Both the position numbers and the translations under genes were made by a program. Positions 44,493-53,470 of a DNA stretch of 64,000 nt are shown piece by piece. The notes under the pieces are model-generated. The model saw only the letters and a list, made by a program, of their open reading frames with translations, did no database searches and was not told where the DNA came from. Each line of letters opens with the position of its first letter. Positions within the stretch are counted from its first letter, which is position 1. The stretch is from an uncultured Lachnospiraceae bacterium (lineage in GTDB: Bacteria; Bacillota; Clostridia; Lachnospirales; Lachnospiraceae): NCBI GenBank assembly GCA_945913255.1, contig CAMEDC010000001.1:186001-250000 (forward strand), given 5' to 3'.

Positions 44493-44506
44493 GCCGCAAT
44501 TGCGGC
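44493..44506. promoter_or_regulatory. 14-bp perfect palindrome between divergent genes
   Basis: GCCGCAATTGCGGC lies in the 62-base gap between the divergent small membrane protein and the gene at 44540. It could be a shared operator or a short hairpin. No T tract follows on the plus strand. Confidence 0.4.
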
Positions 44507-44539
44507 AAAAACAGGTTAAACCTCGAAAGGATATTATAT

Positions 44540-45154
44540 ATGAATATGGCTTTTTTGGCAAGTTTAATTGCATTTATGTTAATTCTTTCCGTTATTATCA
44601 AGCGCCAGAATAAACTGACCCGAAAACAGGAGGAAAGCTTCTGGGCAAGAGAGGCACGGGCAAATTCCGTCCGCCGCAAATCATTGAACGGACTGGACTA
44701 TATTCAAATTCCGCTTGAGTCTTTTCCAACGAGTATTCTGCAGAATGACGATAATGTCCTGGAGTGCATTTCGACCCTGGAGGCACTGACTTCCCAAAAA
44801 ATCGTAAACCTCACCGGATATACCAATACAGACTTAAAACTGGAATATGGAACAGCCAATATTACCGTTCTGATGGAATATGATCAAAATTACACTGTAC
44901 TGGTACGCACGCTTCAGAAATGGGCCGATATCCTTCTGGAAACCGGTTATGTGGATGAGGCATCCGTACTCATGGAATTCGCTGTCAGCACCGGAACCGA
45001 CATCAGCCGCACCTACTATGAACTGGCTGATTACTGGATTTCCCGGGGCGAACAGTTCCAGGCAGAACGTCTCATTACTATGGCAGAAAACCTTCGTTCT
45101 TCCAACAAGGAAAAAATTGTGAGGCATCTTCGGGAAATGTGTCATTCGGATTAG
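44540..45154 (+). CDS. Membrane-anchored hypothetical protein
   Basis: The ATG at 44540 follows AAAGG by 9 bases; an earlier start at 44477 would clash with the divergent gene. The 204-residue protein has one N-terminal helix (about 2-22), a basic Arg/Lys-rich stretch, then a soluble helical domain of TPR-like character ('WADILLETGYVDEASVLMEF', 'YYELADYWISRGEQFQAERL'). I do not recognise a named family. Its last 4 bases overlap the convergent exonuclease gene. Confidence 0.72.
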   Translation: MNMAFLASLIAFMLILSVIIKRQNKLTRKQEESFWAREARANSVRRKSLNGLDYIQIPLESFPTSILQNDDNVLECISTLEALTSQKIVNLTGYTNTDLKLEYGTANITVLMEYDQNYTVLVRTLQKWADILLETGYVDEASVLMEFAVSTGTDISRTYYELADYWISRGEQFQAERLITMAENLRSSNKEKIVRHLREMCHSD

Positions 45155-45849
45155 CTGTACTTTGCCAGAATCTTGTCCGTATAGCGACTTGCCTCACTTC
45201 GCGTCATGGATTCGATTTCAATCTCCAATGTAAGCTTATGCAATTTTACCAGGCGATATAACCGTTCCTTCTGGGACTTTGTGGCAGGTGTATCCCTTTT
45301 TACCTTAAACTGAAGCTGCAACGGACAAAAAGGGCTCTCCTCTGCCGTGTAAAACTCCTTTGCCAGTCTCCTGTACAATAAATCCGTCGCTTTGGCATCC
45401 TCCAATGCCCTGTGGGCATGATGGGCAATTTGATAATATTCGCAAAGATAATCCAGACTCCTGTGCTCCAGTTCAGAGAGATACTTTCTGGCAATTTTCA
45501 ACGTATCTATTCCCTGCTTCTCAAAGGAAATCTTCTGATTAACCGCTGCCTTCTTCAAAAAAGAAAAGTCAAAAAGAATGCTGTGTCCCAACAGGGGAAG
45601 GTCTCCCAGAAAATCTATCAGCGTTGGCAATACCTGCTCTATAGATGGCGCACTTTCCAAATCCTCATCACAAATACCCGTCAGTTCCACAATCCGCTGT
45701 TCCAGCTTTCTGCCCGGATTGACAAAGGTGGAAAAGGTTCCTTCACACTGTCCGTTGATTATCTTCAACGCTCCGATTTCAATGATTCTGTCTGTCTTCG
45801 GATTCAGTCCCGTTGTCTCCAAATCAATACTGATATAAGACTGTACCAT
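45151..45849 (-). CDS. DnaQ-like 3'-5' exonuclease
   Basis: A 232-residue DEDDh exonuclease: motif I 'YISIDLETTGLNPKTD' (Asp9, Glu11), motif II 'GHSILFDFSFLKKA', motif III 'HHAHRALEDAKATDLLYRRL'. It resembles the proofreading epsilon fold but is free-standing, so its role may be in repair or RNA trimming. The C-terminal 60 residues include 'TKSQKERLYRLVKLHKLTLE', a possible nucleic-acid-binding helix pair. It lies 3 bases after the radical SAM gene. Confidence 0.92.
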   Translation of the reverse strand: MVQSYISIDLETTGLNPKTDRIIEIGALKIINGQCEGTFSTFVNPGRKLEQRIVELTGICDEDLESAPSIEQVLPTLIDFLGDLPLLGHSILFDFSFLKKAAVNQKISFEKQGIDTLKIARKYLSELEHRSLDYLCEYYQIAHHAHRALEDAKATDLLYRRLAKEFYTAEESPFCPLQLQFKVKRDTPATKSQKERLYRLVKLHKLTLEIEIESMTRSEASRYTDKILAKYS

Positions 45850-45852
45850 GCT

Positions 45853-47571
45853 TTATTGTCCCTCGCTTTCCGGCAACTGTATCACCTGAACTTTGGCTTC
45901 ATAGTTCAGAGGATTACGGCTCCCGTAATCAAACAGAACATAACCCGAAAGAATCCGGCAAAAAGGTTCCAGATGTGTCATTCTGCTCAGCTGTTTCCAG
46001 TCGTATCCCTCATAATCCGGGAGATACTTCCTCTCTTTTTCCTCCCTCTGATAAAAACTGCGGATTGTTTCTTTATGACCAGACAAATCTGCGGCAAACT
46101 CCGGTCGACTCTTTAAATTCTCTCTCAGGTACATATCATAGGTCAAAAGCTCCCGATATAACGGAAGGTTTTCAGCATCATAGCTTTTCGCAAATTCCAG
46201 TAAAACATGATAGCGATAGGCTCTCGCCGGACTGTTCGCAAAGTAACCCTCATTTTCATAGAATTCTGCAAGTTTTTCATACATGGCAAAGGGACTTTCA
46301 AAAGCCTTTTCCAGCACCGGAAGCGTTCTGGTAAACTGTCCGCTGTTGTAATACAGTTCCACCATCTCTTCTATCTGCTTCAACATTAGTACCTCTTCAT
46401 AGGAAAGCCACTTTGTATACAAAACCTCATAGGGCGGCCTGTCCAGATAGACACATCCGTATTCTTCTGCCCTTTCACACATCTCAGAACCTTTCAAAAC
46501 CTTCAGGAATCCCAGCTGCAGCTGTTCCGGCTTCATCCCGTACACCCGGTTAAAGGAGATACGAAAACTCTCATAATCTTCGTAAGGCAGTCCCGCAATC
46601 AAATCCAGATGCTGATGGATATTCTGCCCCCTGTGTATATCAGCCACAATTTTCTCCAGCCGTTCCACATTCATGACGCGCCTGATTGCCTTCAATGTCT
46701 CAGGATTCACCGACTGCACCCCAATCTCCAGCTGTGCAAGTCCGGGGCGAAAACTGTTTAGAAGCTCGATTTCGTCTTCTCTGAGAATGTCAGCGGATAT
46801 TTCAAAATGAAAGTTGGTGACACCGTTGTCATGTTCCTGAATATACCCCCAGATTTCCATGGCATGCTCATGGTTACAGTTGAAAGTCCTGTCGACAAAC
46901 TTAACTTGTTTTACCCGATTATCCAGGAAGAACTGCAGCTCTCTTTTTACGACACTCATGTCACGTAACCGTACCGCCTTGTCGATAGAGGACAGACAAT
47001 AACTGCACCTGTAGGGGCATCCCCGACTGGTTTCATAATAGAGTATCCTGTTCTCAAAGGGTGCCAGATCATCATATAAGAAAGGGATACTGCTCAAATC
47101 CGTAAGAGCACGGGGTGCCGTATAGCCCGTCCGCAGATATAGGCCGGGAATACTATCCAGGGTTCCTGCCGTCTCTTCCCTGCTGACATAGTACTCCAGC
47201 ACCTCCTTAAAAGTAGCTTCCCCTTCCCCTATCATCACACCGGACAAAAACAGATACTTCTCCAGAATTTTATCCGCGTCATAGGATACCTCCGGTCCTC
47301 CCAGCCAGATTTCCGTCTTCGGAAGTACCTTCGGAAGCTCAACCAACAGTTCCTGTATCATATTCCAATTCCAGATATAGCAGGAGAAACCTATCACATC
47401 CGGCTTCCTCCTGTAAAGATCCGCCAGAATCTCCTGCAGCTGCTGATTGATGGTATATTCTGCCAGTTCTACATGAGCACTCAGTTCTTTTCCCGCATAA
47501 GCTCTGAGACTGTAAATGGCAGGATTGGAATGTATGTATTTTGCATTGACTGCCACAAGCAGAAATTTCAT
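45853..47571 (-). CDS. B12-binding-domain radical SAM protein (DUF4080 type)
   Basis: Two starts are possible, 47577 (5 bases after GGAGG) and 47571, chosen here because the family usually begins MKFLLVAVNAKYIHSNPA. About 572 residues: a cobalamin-binding-like domain (1-135, 'KPDVIGFSCYIWNWNM'), the radical SAM core with 'ETSRGCPYRCSYCLSS' (the CxxxCxxC iron-sulfur site near 190), and a helical C-terminal DUF4080. Such proteins generate a SAM radical; the substrate of this group is unknown. Confidence 0.92.
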   Translation of the reverse strand: MKFLLVAVNAKYIHSNPAIYSLRAYAGKELSAHVELAEYTINQQLQEILADLYRRKPDVIGFSCYIWNWNMIQELLVELPKVLPKTEIWLGGPEVSYDADKILEKYLFLSGVMIGEGEATFKEVLEYYVSREETAGTLDSIPGLYLRTGYTAPRALTDLSSIPFLYDDLAPFENRILYYETSRGCPYRCSYCLSSIDKAVRLRDMSVVKRELQFFLDNRVKQVKFVDRTFNCNHEHAMEIWGYIQEHDNGVTNFHFEISADILREDEIELLNSFRPGLAQLEIGVQSVNPETLKAIRRVMNVERLEKIVADIHRGQNIHQHLDLIAGLPYEDYESFRISFNRVYGMKPEQLQLGFLKVLKGSEMCERAEEYGCVYLDRPPYEVLYTKWLSYEEVLMLKQIEEMVELYYNSGQFTRTLPVLEKAFESPFAMYEKLAEFYENEGYFANSPARAYRYHVLLEFAKSYDAENLPLYRELLTYDMYLRENLKSRPEFAADLSGHKETIRSFYQREEKERKYLPDYEGYDWKQLSRMTHLEPFCRILSGYVLFDYGSRNPLNYEAKVQVIQLPESEGQ

Positions 47572-47619
47572 AAGCATCTTCTCCTCCGGGTGTTTCAGAT
47601 CAATTTCACCCTGTCATAC

Positions 47620-48471
47620 CTATAATTCAAATTTTTCTTCCAGCCTGTTCCACACCTCTTCCGGCAAGTCAGCAATGGATTCTACTCCAAGCTTCTTTGC
47701 CTCTTCTTCCATGGCAAGAATGCTCAGATAAAAATAATTGACTCCTGTCAGCAGGCTCTTTTTATTACATTTGCTCAAAGTCATTCCGATTACATCCACT
47801 CCGCTTTTCTCAAAATCTTTCAGAAAGCTGTCTATGTCATAGGAGATAGAAAGCAACTCCGCTTCCCACCTGTCCGGGGTTCCCGTCAGCATGGCAAACC
47901 GGGCTCTCCTGCCCACCCCGTCAATGGCAAATCCCAACGAACCGGGATTGATATAAGTTCTGCCGTCCTGCACATAAATCTCCTGATGATGGCTGTGTCC
48001 TCCCAGCAAATACGGATAGTTCAACTCTGACATTACCCTTTCCCTGAGACCTTCCTCCTCATTCATATTCCCCCGAACCCTGCCCGGTGTTCCATGACAG
48101 AGATACAGAACAGGAACTCCCTCCAGAATAAGCTCCCGTTCCGATGGAAGAGCGGCGAAAAATTCCAGATCCCGCTCCGTCATATTCTGCAGAGTATAAT
48201 ATAAAATTCCATTCACGGAAGAGGGCTTCCATCCCTGATGGTTATCTGTGTTGTTCAACAGATACTCCTCTCTGTTTCCGCGAACCATGTAACAGGTATA
48301 TCTTTCTTGCATCCCGTACAGCAATTTCATGGTTTTCTGCGGATATGGACTGTCGGTCACGTAATCCCCAAGACAAATGATTCCATCCACCGGATGCTCC
48401 TCCAAATAGGCAAGAAAAGCTTCCAACGCTTGATAATTTCCATGCACATCACTCATCAGGGCAAGTCTCAT
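47620..48471 (-). CDS. Calcineurin-like metallophosphoesterase
   Basis: A 283-residue phosphoesterase with the metal motifs 'MRLALMSDVHGNYQALEAF', 'IICLGDYVTDSPYP', 'MVRGNREEYL' and 'LLGGHSHHQEIYVQDGRTYI', the standard D-H, GD, GN(R)E, GHSH order of two-metal phosphoesterases. Nucleotides or small phosphodiesters are possible substrates. It is 48 bases upstream of the radical SAM gene and after the gal terminator, so it heads a separate unit. Confidence 0.92.
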   Translation of the reverse strand: MRLALMSDVHGNYQALEAFLAYLEEHPVDGIICLGDYVTDSPYPQKTMKLLYGMQERYTCYMVRGNREEYLLNNTDNHQGWKPSSVNGILYYTLQNMTERDLEFFAALPSERELILEGVPVLYLCHGTPGRVRGNMNEEEGLRERVMSELNYPYLLGGHSHHQEIYVQDGRTYINPGSLGFAIDGVGRRARFAMLTGTPDRWEAELLSISYDIDSFLKDFEKSGVDVIGMTLSKCNKKSLLTGVNYFYLSILAMEEEAKKLGVESIADLPEEVWNRLEEKFEL

Positions 48472-48498
48472 TGATACAATCCGCCTTTCTTAACCGCA

Positions 48499-48534
48499 CT
48501 AATAAGAAAAGTAGCGATAAATTCGCTACTTTTC
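48499..48534 (-). terminator. Terminator of galK-galT
   Basis: On the minus strand a 13-bp stem (AGAAAAGTAGCGA with TCGCTACTTTTCT, 48504-48516 and 48522-48534, 5-base loop), with TTTTCTTATT at its end, 26 bases after the galT stop. Confidence 0.85.
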
Positions 48535-48559
48535 TGCAAATACTTTATCTGATTACAGC

Positions 48560-50068
48560 TTACAGAGTCTGAAGGAATCTGTCAAACGCTTTTTGTCCCT
48601 CTGCGGTTCTCTTATAGACACCCGCATCCTCCAGAACCTCCATAAATACGAAACCTATTTCTTTCTCGATAATGCTGTCTATATTGGTCTCATCTATCTT
48701 TTCATATTTCGGAACAAATTCATCCACCCAGTCAGCATGCTTAGCCAGTTCTTCATTTTCCCGGAGATTCGCTCCCGCAAGAAGCGCCTCCTTTAAATGT
48801 GCCATTTCTGTCTTCAGACGGGCAGGCAGTACCGCCAGACCCATCACTTCAATCAAACCAATATTTTCTTTCTTGATATGGTGAAGCTTCGCATGCGGAT
48901 GGTACACACCCAGAGGATGCTCCTCTGTAGTGATATTATTCCTCAGTACCAGATCCAGTTCAAAATTTTCTCCGCGCTTTCTGGCAATCGGTGTAATGGT
49001 ATTATGAGGTTCTCCGTCAGTAACAGCATAGATGAATGCCGCCTCATCCGTATAGCCTCTCCACTTTTCCAGAATTACATCCGCCAAAGCAATGATACGT
49101 TCCGTATCTCTGCTGCTCAGACGAATCACAGACATAGGCCAGTTGACAACTCCCGCCTGTACATCTTCAAACCCCTTAACCGAAAAGGTCCTCTCTACAG
49201 GTGCTTTTGCCATGGCAAACTCATAGCGTCCTCCCTGAAAATGATCATGGCTTAAGATAGAACCGCCGACAATCGGCAGGTCAGCATTAGAACCTACAAA
49301 GTAGTGCGGAAACTGCTTCACAAAATCAAAAAGCTTGCAAAATGTTGCGTGTTCAATCTTCATGGGCTTATGCTCAGAGTTAAACACGATGCAATGCTCA
49401 TTATAGTAGACATAAGGAGAATACTGGAATCCCCACTGACTGCCGTTGATTGTCACGGGGATAATTCTGTGATTCTGCCTGGCAGGATGATTCACTCTGC
49501 CCGCATATCCTTCATTTTCCCGGCACAACAGACATTTCGGATAGCCCGACTGTTTTGCGTTCTTCGCGGCGGCAATGGCCTTGGGATCCTTCTCCGGTTT
49601 GGACAGATTGACCGTAATATCCAACTCTCCGTATGCGGTAGGTGCAACCCACTTCATATCCTTGCTGACACGATATCTTCGGATATAGTTGGAATCCTGA
49701 CTCAACTTATAGTAATAATCTGTTGCTGCTTCCGGGGATTCCTCCTCATACAACTTCCGGAAATTTCGAATGACCTCACTGGGACGCGGCATCAACATAG
49801 CCATTATCTTTGTGTCAAACAAGTCGCGGTATGTTACCGTATTTTCTTCCAGGAGTCCCTTTTCAAAAGCATAGTCACACATGCGGTCGAGAACTTCTTC
49901 CAGTTCATTCTCCTCCATGGAAAAAATGCCCTGGGACTCCTCCAATTCATCCAGACCAAACAGCTCCAGGAGCTTGTTGGTTGTAAAGATGATGTCTTCC
50001 TGCAAAACCAGTCCCGTCATTACCCCATAGGAAACCAGTTTTCTGATATCCTGCTGAATCATTTCCAT
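48560..50068 (-). CDS. galT: UDP-glucose--hexose-1-phosphate uridylyltransferase, class II
   Basis: A 502-residue GalT of the Firmicutes class II length. Landmarks: 'AKQSGYPKCLLCRENEGYAG' (metal-binding cysteines), 'RIIPVTINGSQWGFQYSPY', 'GGSILSHDHFQGGRYEFAMA' (active-site histidines), 'HNTITPIARKRGENFELDLV'. It exchanges UMP between UDP-glucose and galactose-1-phosphate in the Leloir route. It is 128 bases downstream of galK, with a 7-bp inverted repeat (50112-50118, 50141-50147) in the gap. GalE is not in the window. Confidence 0.96.
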   Translation of the reverse strand: MEMIQQDIRKLVSYGVMTGLVLQEDIIFTTNKLLELFGLDELEESQGIFSMEENELEEVLDRMCDYAFEKGLLEENTVTYRDLFDTKIMAMLMPRPSEVIRNFRKLYEEESPEAATDYYYKLSQDSNYIRRYRVSKDMKWVAPTAYGELDITVNLSKPEKDPKAIAAAKNAKQSGYPKCLLCRENEGYAGRVNHPARQNHRIIPVTINGSQWGFQYSPYVYYNEHCIVFNSEHKPMKIEHATFCKLFDFVKQFPHYFVGSNADLPIVGGSILSHDHFQGGRYEFAMAKAPVERTFSVKGFEDVQAGVVNWPMSVIRLSSRDTERIIALADVILEKWRGYTDEAAFIYAVTDGEPHNTITPIARKRGENFELDLVLRNNITTEEHPLGVYHPHAKLHHIKKENIGLIEVMGLAVLPARLKTEMAHLKEALLAGANLRENEELAKHADWVDEFVPKYEKIDETNIDSIIEKEIGFVFMEVLEDAGVYKRTAEGQKAFDRFLQTL

Positions 50069-50196
50069 TGTATTCTGTCATCCTTCCCTATACATTGCTA
50101 ATGCAATTCTACCGATATTTCCAATTCCATTTTTACTCCCATATCGGAACTGTGTCGCTGAAATGAATTTACAGCACATCCAAAAGGGAACTTCTC

Positions 50197-51360
50197 TTAT
50201 AATACGCTGGGACCATCTCCGATTTCCACAACATAGAAATCCGCCGCATATCCGATTTTCTTTTCATAGGCAGTGCCAACCCGCTCGATAAAGGTATCAA
50301 TTGCCTCGTCCTTTACAATGCTGACCGTACAGCCGCCAAAACCTGCTCCGGTCATTCTGGAACCGATTACGCCATTGATTTTCCATGCTTCTTCTACCAA
50401 AGTATCCAGCTCCACACCGGTTACCTCATAATCATCTCTCAGAGATACATGAGAAGCATTCATCAACTGTCCGAACTGCTCTACATCATTTGCCTTCAAA
50501 GCTTCTACCGCACGAATGGTACGCTGATTCTCATAAACAGCATGCTTCGCACGCTTTCTGCGCACATCACTTTTGATAATAGATGCAAATTTCTCGAAAG
50601 TTGCTTCGTCCAGATCACCGAGCGTATTAATTTTTACTACCTGCTGCAGCTCTGCCAAAGCCGTCTCGCACTCACTGCGGCGTTCATTGTACTTGGAATC
50701 GCCTAAGCCCCGCTTCTTATTGCTGCACGCAATTACAATTTTAGCACCCTTTAAGGCAATCGGCGCATACTCATAAGACAAATCTGCCGTATCCAGGAAA
50801 ATGGCGTTGTCCTTCTTTCCCATGGCAATGGCAAACTGATCCATGATACCACAATTTACCTTGTTAAATTTATTCTCGGAGTACTGACCGATAAGAGCCA
50901 AATCCTGATTCGTTACAGCAAATCCGAAAAAGTCCCGTAAAATAAATCCGGTCAACACCTCAACAGATGCGGAAGAAGAAAGTCCGGAACCATTGGGAAT
51001 ATTGCCGTTTAAGAGCAAATCCATACCGAAAGGCACTTTCATTCCCTTTTCTCCGAAAGCCCACATCACTCCCTTGGGATAATTGGTCCAGTCAGCCTCC
51101 TTAGAAGGCACCAGATCCTCCAGAGAAGATTCAATTATGCCAAGTTGTTCAAAATTCATGGAATAAAATCTCAGTTTGTTGTCATTTCTCTTGCGGGCAA
51201 CACCGTATGTTCCGATTGTCAGTGCACAGGGAAATACATGTCCTCCGTTATAATCAGTATGTTCCCCAATCAGATTCACACGTCCGGGAGCGAAATAAAC
51301 CTTCGCGCCCTCTGCATCTCCAAACACTTCCGCAAACTTCTTTAAAATAATATTCTTCAT
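50197..51360 (-). CDS. galK: Galactokinase
   Basis: The ATG at 51360 follows GGAGAGG; an earlier in-frame start at 51402 has no site. The 387-residue GHMP kinase has the galactokinase signature 'GRVNLIGEHTDYNGGHVFP', ATP loop 'GNIPNGSGLSSSASVEVL', and 'MTGAGFGGCTVSIVKDEAID' near the end. It phosphorylates galactose to galactose-1-phosphate for GalT. Confidence 0.97.
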   Translation of the reverse strand: MKNIILKKFAEVFGDAEGAKVYFAPGRVNLIGEHTDYNGGHVFPCALTIGTYGVARKRNDNKLRFYSMNFEQLGIIESSLEDLVPSKEADWTNYPKGVMWAFGEKGMKVPFGMDLLLNGNIPNGSGLSSSASVEVLTGFILRDFFGFAVTNQDLALIGQYSENKFNKVNCGIMDQFAIAMGKKDNAIFLDTADLSYEYAPIALKGAKIVIACSNKKRGLGDSKYNERRSECETALAELQQVVKINTLGDLDEATFEKFASIIKSDVRRKRAKHAVYENQRTIRAVEALKANDVEQFGQLMNASHVSLRDDYEVTGVELDTLVEEAWKINGVIGSRMTGAGFGGCTVSIVKDEAIDTFIERVGTAYEKKIGYAADFYVVEIGDGPSVL

Positions 51361-51422
51361 TGTCCTCTCCATTCTCAGCCACCATTTCGTATCGCTGCAC
51401 AAAAAATAGTCCTTATGTTTCC

Positions 51423-51478
51423 ACTATACAAAAAAAGCAAATGTATTTCTACATCCATTTGTTTTTTGAACCTGTCAA
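51423..51478 (-). promoter_or_regulatory. Promoter region of galK
   Basis: On the minus strand TATAGT (51423-51428) is preceded 17 bases upstream by TAGAAA; a perfect TTGACA (51473-51478) lies further up but its spaced -10 (GATGTA) is poor. A hairpin ATGTA-GAAA-TACAT lies in between. I cannot choose between the two. Confidence 0.5.
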
Positions 51479-51492
51479 AATGTTAAATAAAG

Positions 51493-51538
51493 AAAACCTA
51501 TTCCGGGCATGGGCAGTAAAATGCCCGGAACAGGTTTT
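51493..51538. terminator. Bidirectional terminator upstream of galK
   Basis: A long stem, AAAACCT-A-TTCCGGGCAT with ATGCCCGGAA-C-AGGTTTT, one mismatch, 10-base loop. T-rich arms suit both strands. It sits upstream of galK, so it must end some other transcript. Confidence 0.75.
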
Positions 51539-51976
51539 CCGTTTTACGCCTATTCGACTAGTTACCAGCTGCATTCTGAAACAACGACCACTCTAAAGAT
51601 ATGATAATAGAATTGTGTGATAGAAAAACAAAGGAAGAAACAATACAAAAGGTGGATAACGAAAGCAGTATGCGACGAATTGCAATCTGGAACACGGATA
51701 AACGAAATATTGAAATGTTCATATATATTGTATAACAATTTTATCTTGAAAATCAAGTTGTTCTTACAATTAAGAGTGTAGAAATTATATGATTTAATAT
51801 TATTATGTAATATTTGCCAATAACATGATGTTGTATTTATTATTATATTTTTCTATATTTTAAACTAGATATTGTATTGTTAAATTTGCCTAAAACCGCA
51901 AATTTCGACTAATTTTTGTGTATTTTTACCTTACCATGATATACCTCCTTCTACTCTTTCATTGTTTCTGAAGATA
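51539..51976 (-). other. AT-rich gap, possible minus-strand small RNA
   Basis: About 440 bases without a convincing gene. On the minus strand TTGATT (51751-51756), 16 bases, TATACA (51729-51734) could start a transcript near 51722 that ends at the terminator 51493-51538, about 230 nt. A 64-codon minus-strand frame (51562-51756) has no ribosome binding site and poor composition. The rest (51780-51960) is very AT-rich with nothing recognisable. Confidence 0.35.
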
Positions 51977-51985
51977 TGGTATAAT
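51977..51985 (+). promoter_or_regulatory. Extended -10 promoter of the SGNH gene
   Basis: TGGTATAAT (51977-51985), an extended -10 with perfect TATAAT; no good -35. The ATG inside this box is why the longer reading frame starting at 51984 was rejected. Confidence 0.65.
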
Positions 51986-52010
51986 GAGCGCAGAAACGGA
52001 GAATACATTT

Positions 52011-53462
52011 ATGAAGAAGAAACAATTTCCAGTGATACCTTTTGCAATTATTGCACTCATTTTACTGACTTTAGGTGGTTCTTATATATGCACAAAAATG
52101 TTGGTAGGTCAACAGATGGACCTGGCCCTGGATGTCCTTTCGATGGAAGACTATCAGAGTGTGTTCCTATCCATGTATGACATCAGCAATTTCAACAAGG
52201 AGGATTTCGCTGATTACAGAGGTGTTCCCACCTTAAAGCTGGACATCAGCCTTGAGAGTGCGGAAGACGTAAACAAAGCTCTGGATGCCGTTTTTTCTTC
52301 CGGCAATCAGATTACAAACGTATATCTGGGACTGGATCCTCTCGCTCTGTGGCATTCCGGGAAAAATGACATTGATAATGTACAGAAAACCTTTGAGTCC
52401 GGTTGGTTTTCTTATGCCGATGCAAATCCGGAGATTACTTTCGAAATCCTTTTTCCCTTCCAATCCATGGATTACTGGTTGTCATTGGAAGAAGGCGAAT
52501 TGCAGGCTTCCCTGATTCTGTATCAGCAGCTTGCATCCATCCTGACTTCCAGGAGCAATATCACGGTTTACTATGCCGGCGGACAGGAATGGCTTATCAA
52601 CAACCCTGCGAACTATGTCAATTCCTATGCAGCAAATGAACTTGTTTCCCAAAAAATCTTTCTGTTGACCTTCTGTGACCATGCATTGCAGATAACCGGT
52701 CGCAATGCAGCAGAAATGATGCAGCAACTCTCAGACCAGATAGCTGCACACAAAGAGAATCCTCCCGTATATCCGGATTTATCCCAGTGGGATATTGTTT
52801 TCATGGGAGACAGCATCATCGGTAATTATAAAGGCAGCATTTCTGTACCCGGCGTCGTGAACGGCCTCTCAGGTGCCTCTGTTTTCAACTGTGCGCAGGG
52901 CGGTGTCAGTGCTGCAGAACCGGAACCCGGCATGATGTGTTTTCCGAAAATGGCAGAAGATTTTGTGACCGGAACTGTATCCGATTCCGAAACCTCCTTC
53001 GGTGAAGGTCTGCAGGAATATCTCTCTGCCGACCACACCGATAAGAAGCTTTGTTTTATCATTAACTTTGGCTTAAATGATTACTTCGGCGGACATGCTC
53101 CGGAAAATCCGGATGATAAGAATGACATCAGTACTTATGCCGGTGCCATGCGAAAAGGAATCGCTGCTTTAAAAGAAAAATACCCGGACGCCACATATGT
53201 TATCGTGGGACCGGGACAGGCAACTTATTTTTCCAATGGGACAGAGCTAATGAGCGAATCCGGCGGGCAGCTGAAAGACTATTATCAGTTGTCTGTTTCC
53301 CTGTCAAAGGAACTTAACATTCCCTACCTTGACTTGTATCAACAATTTCCCGAAGGAGATACTGATTTAACTGATGTTCTGGCAGACGGCTGCCACTACA
53401 ACGAATACGGACGTTATTGCCTGGGAATCAAAATCGTAAAATTTATGGCCGATTTCCAATAG
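52011..53462 (+). CDS. Membrane-anchored SGNH/GDSL-type hydrolase
   Basis: Start 52011 follows GGAG by 9 bases. The 483-residue protein has one N-terminal helix (about 8-27) and an extracellular body. Residues about 270-483 are an SGNH hydrolase: 'IVFMGDSIIGNYKG' (nucleophile Ser), 'FNCAQGGVSAAE' (Gly block), 'FIINFGLNDYFGGH' (Asn block) and 'ADGCHYNEYGRYCLG' (His block). It may remove or add acyl groups on a surface glycan. The N-terminal half (about 30-260) is unrecognised. Convergent with the GT-C-like genes 8 bases away. Confidence 0.85.
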   Translation: MKKKQFPVIPFAIIALILLTLGGSYICTKMLVGQQMDLALDVLSMEDYQSVFLSMYDISNFNKEDFADYRGVPTLKLDISLESAEDVNKALDAVFSSGNQITNVYLGLDPLALWHSGKNDIDNVQKTFESGWFSYADANPEITFEILFPFQSMDYWLSLEEGELQASLILYQQLASILTSRSNITVYYAGGQEWLINNPANYVNSYAANELVSQKIFLLTFCDHALQITGRNAAEMMQQLSDQIAAHKENPPVYPDLSQWDIVFMGDSIIGNYKGSISVPGVVNGLSGASVFNCAQGGVSAAEPEPGMMCFPKMAEDFVTGTVSDSETSFGEGLQEYLSADHTDKKLCFIINFGLNDYFGGHAPENPDDKNDISTYAGAMRKGIAALKEKYPDATYVIVGPGQATYFSNGTELMSESGGQLKDYYQLSVSLSKELNIPYLDLYQQFPEGDTDLTDVLADGCHYNEYGRYCLGIKIVKFMADFQ

Positions 53463-53470
53463 CAGAGCAG

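Noticed and set aside
51562-51756. A 64-codon minus-strand frame upstream of galK
   Set aside because: No ribosome binding site, Phe/Tyr/Cys-rich composition typical of AT-rich non-coding DNA, and it covers a probable promoter.
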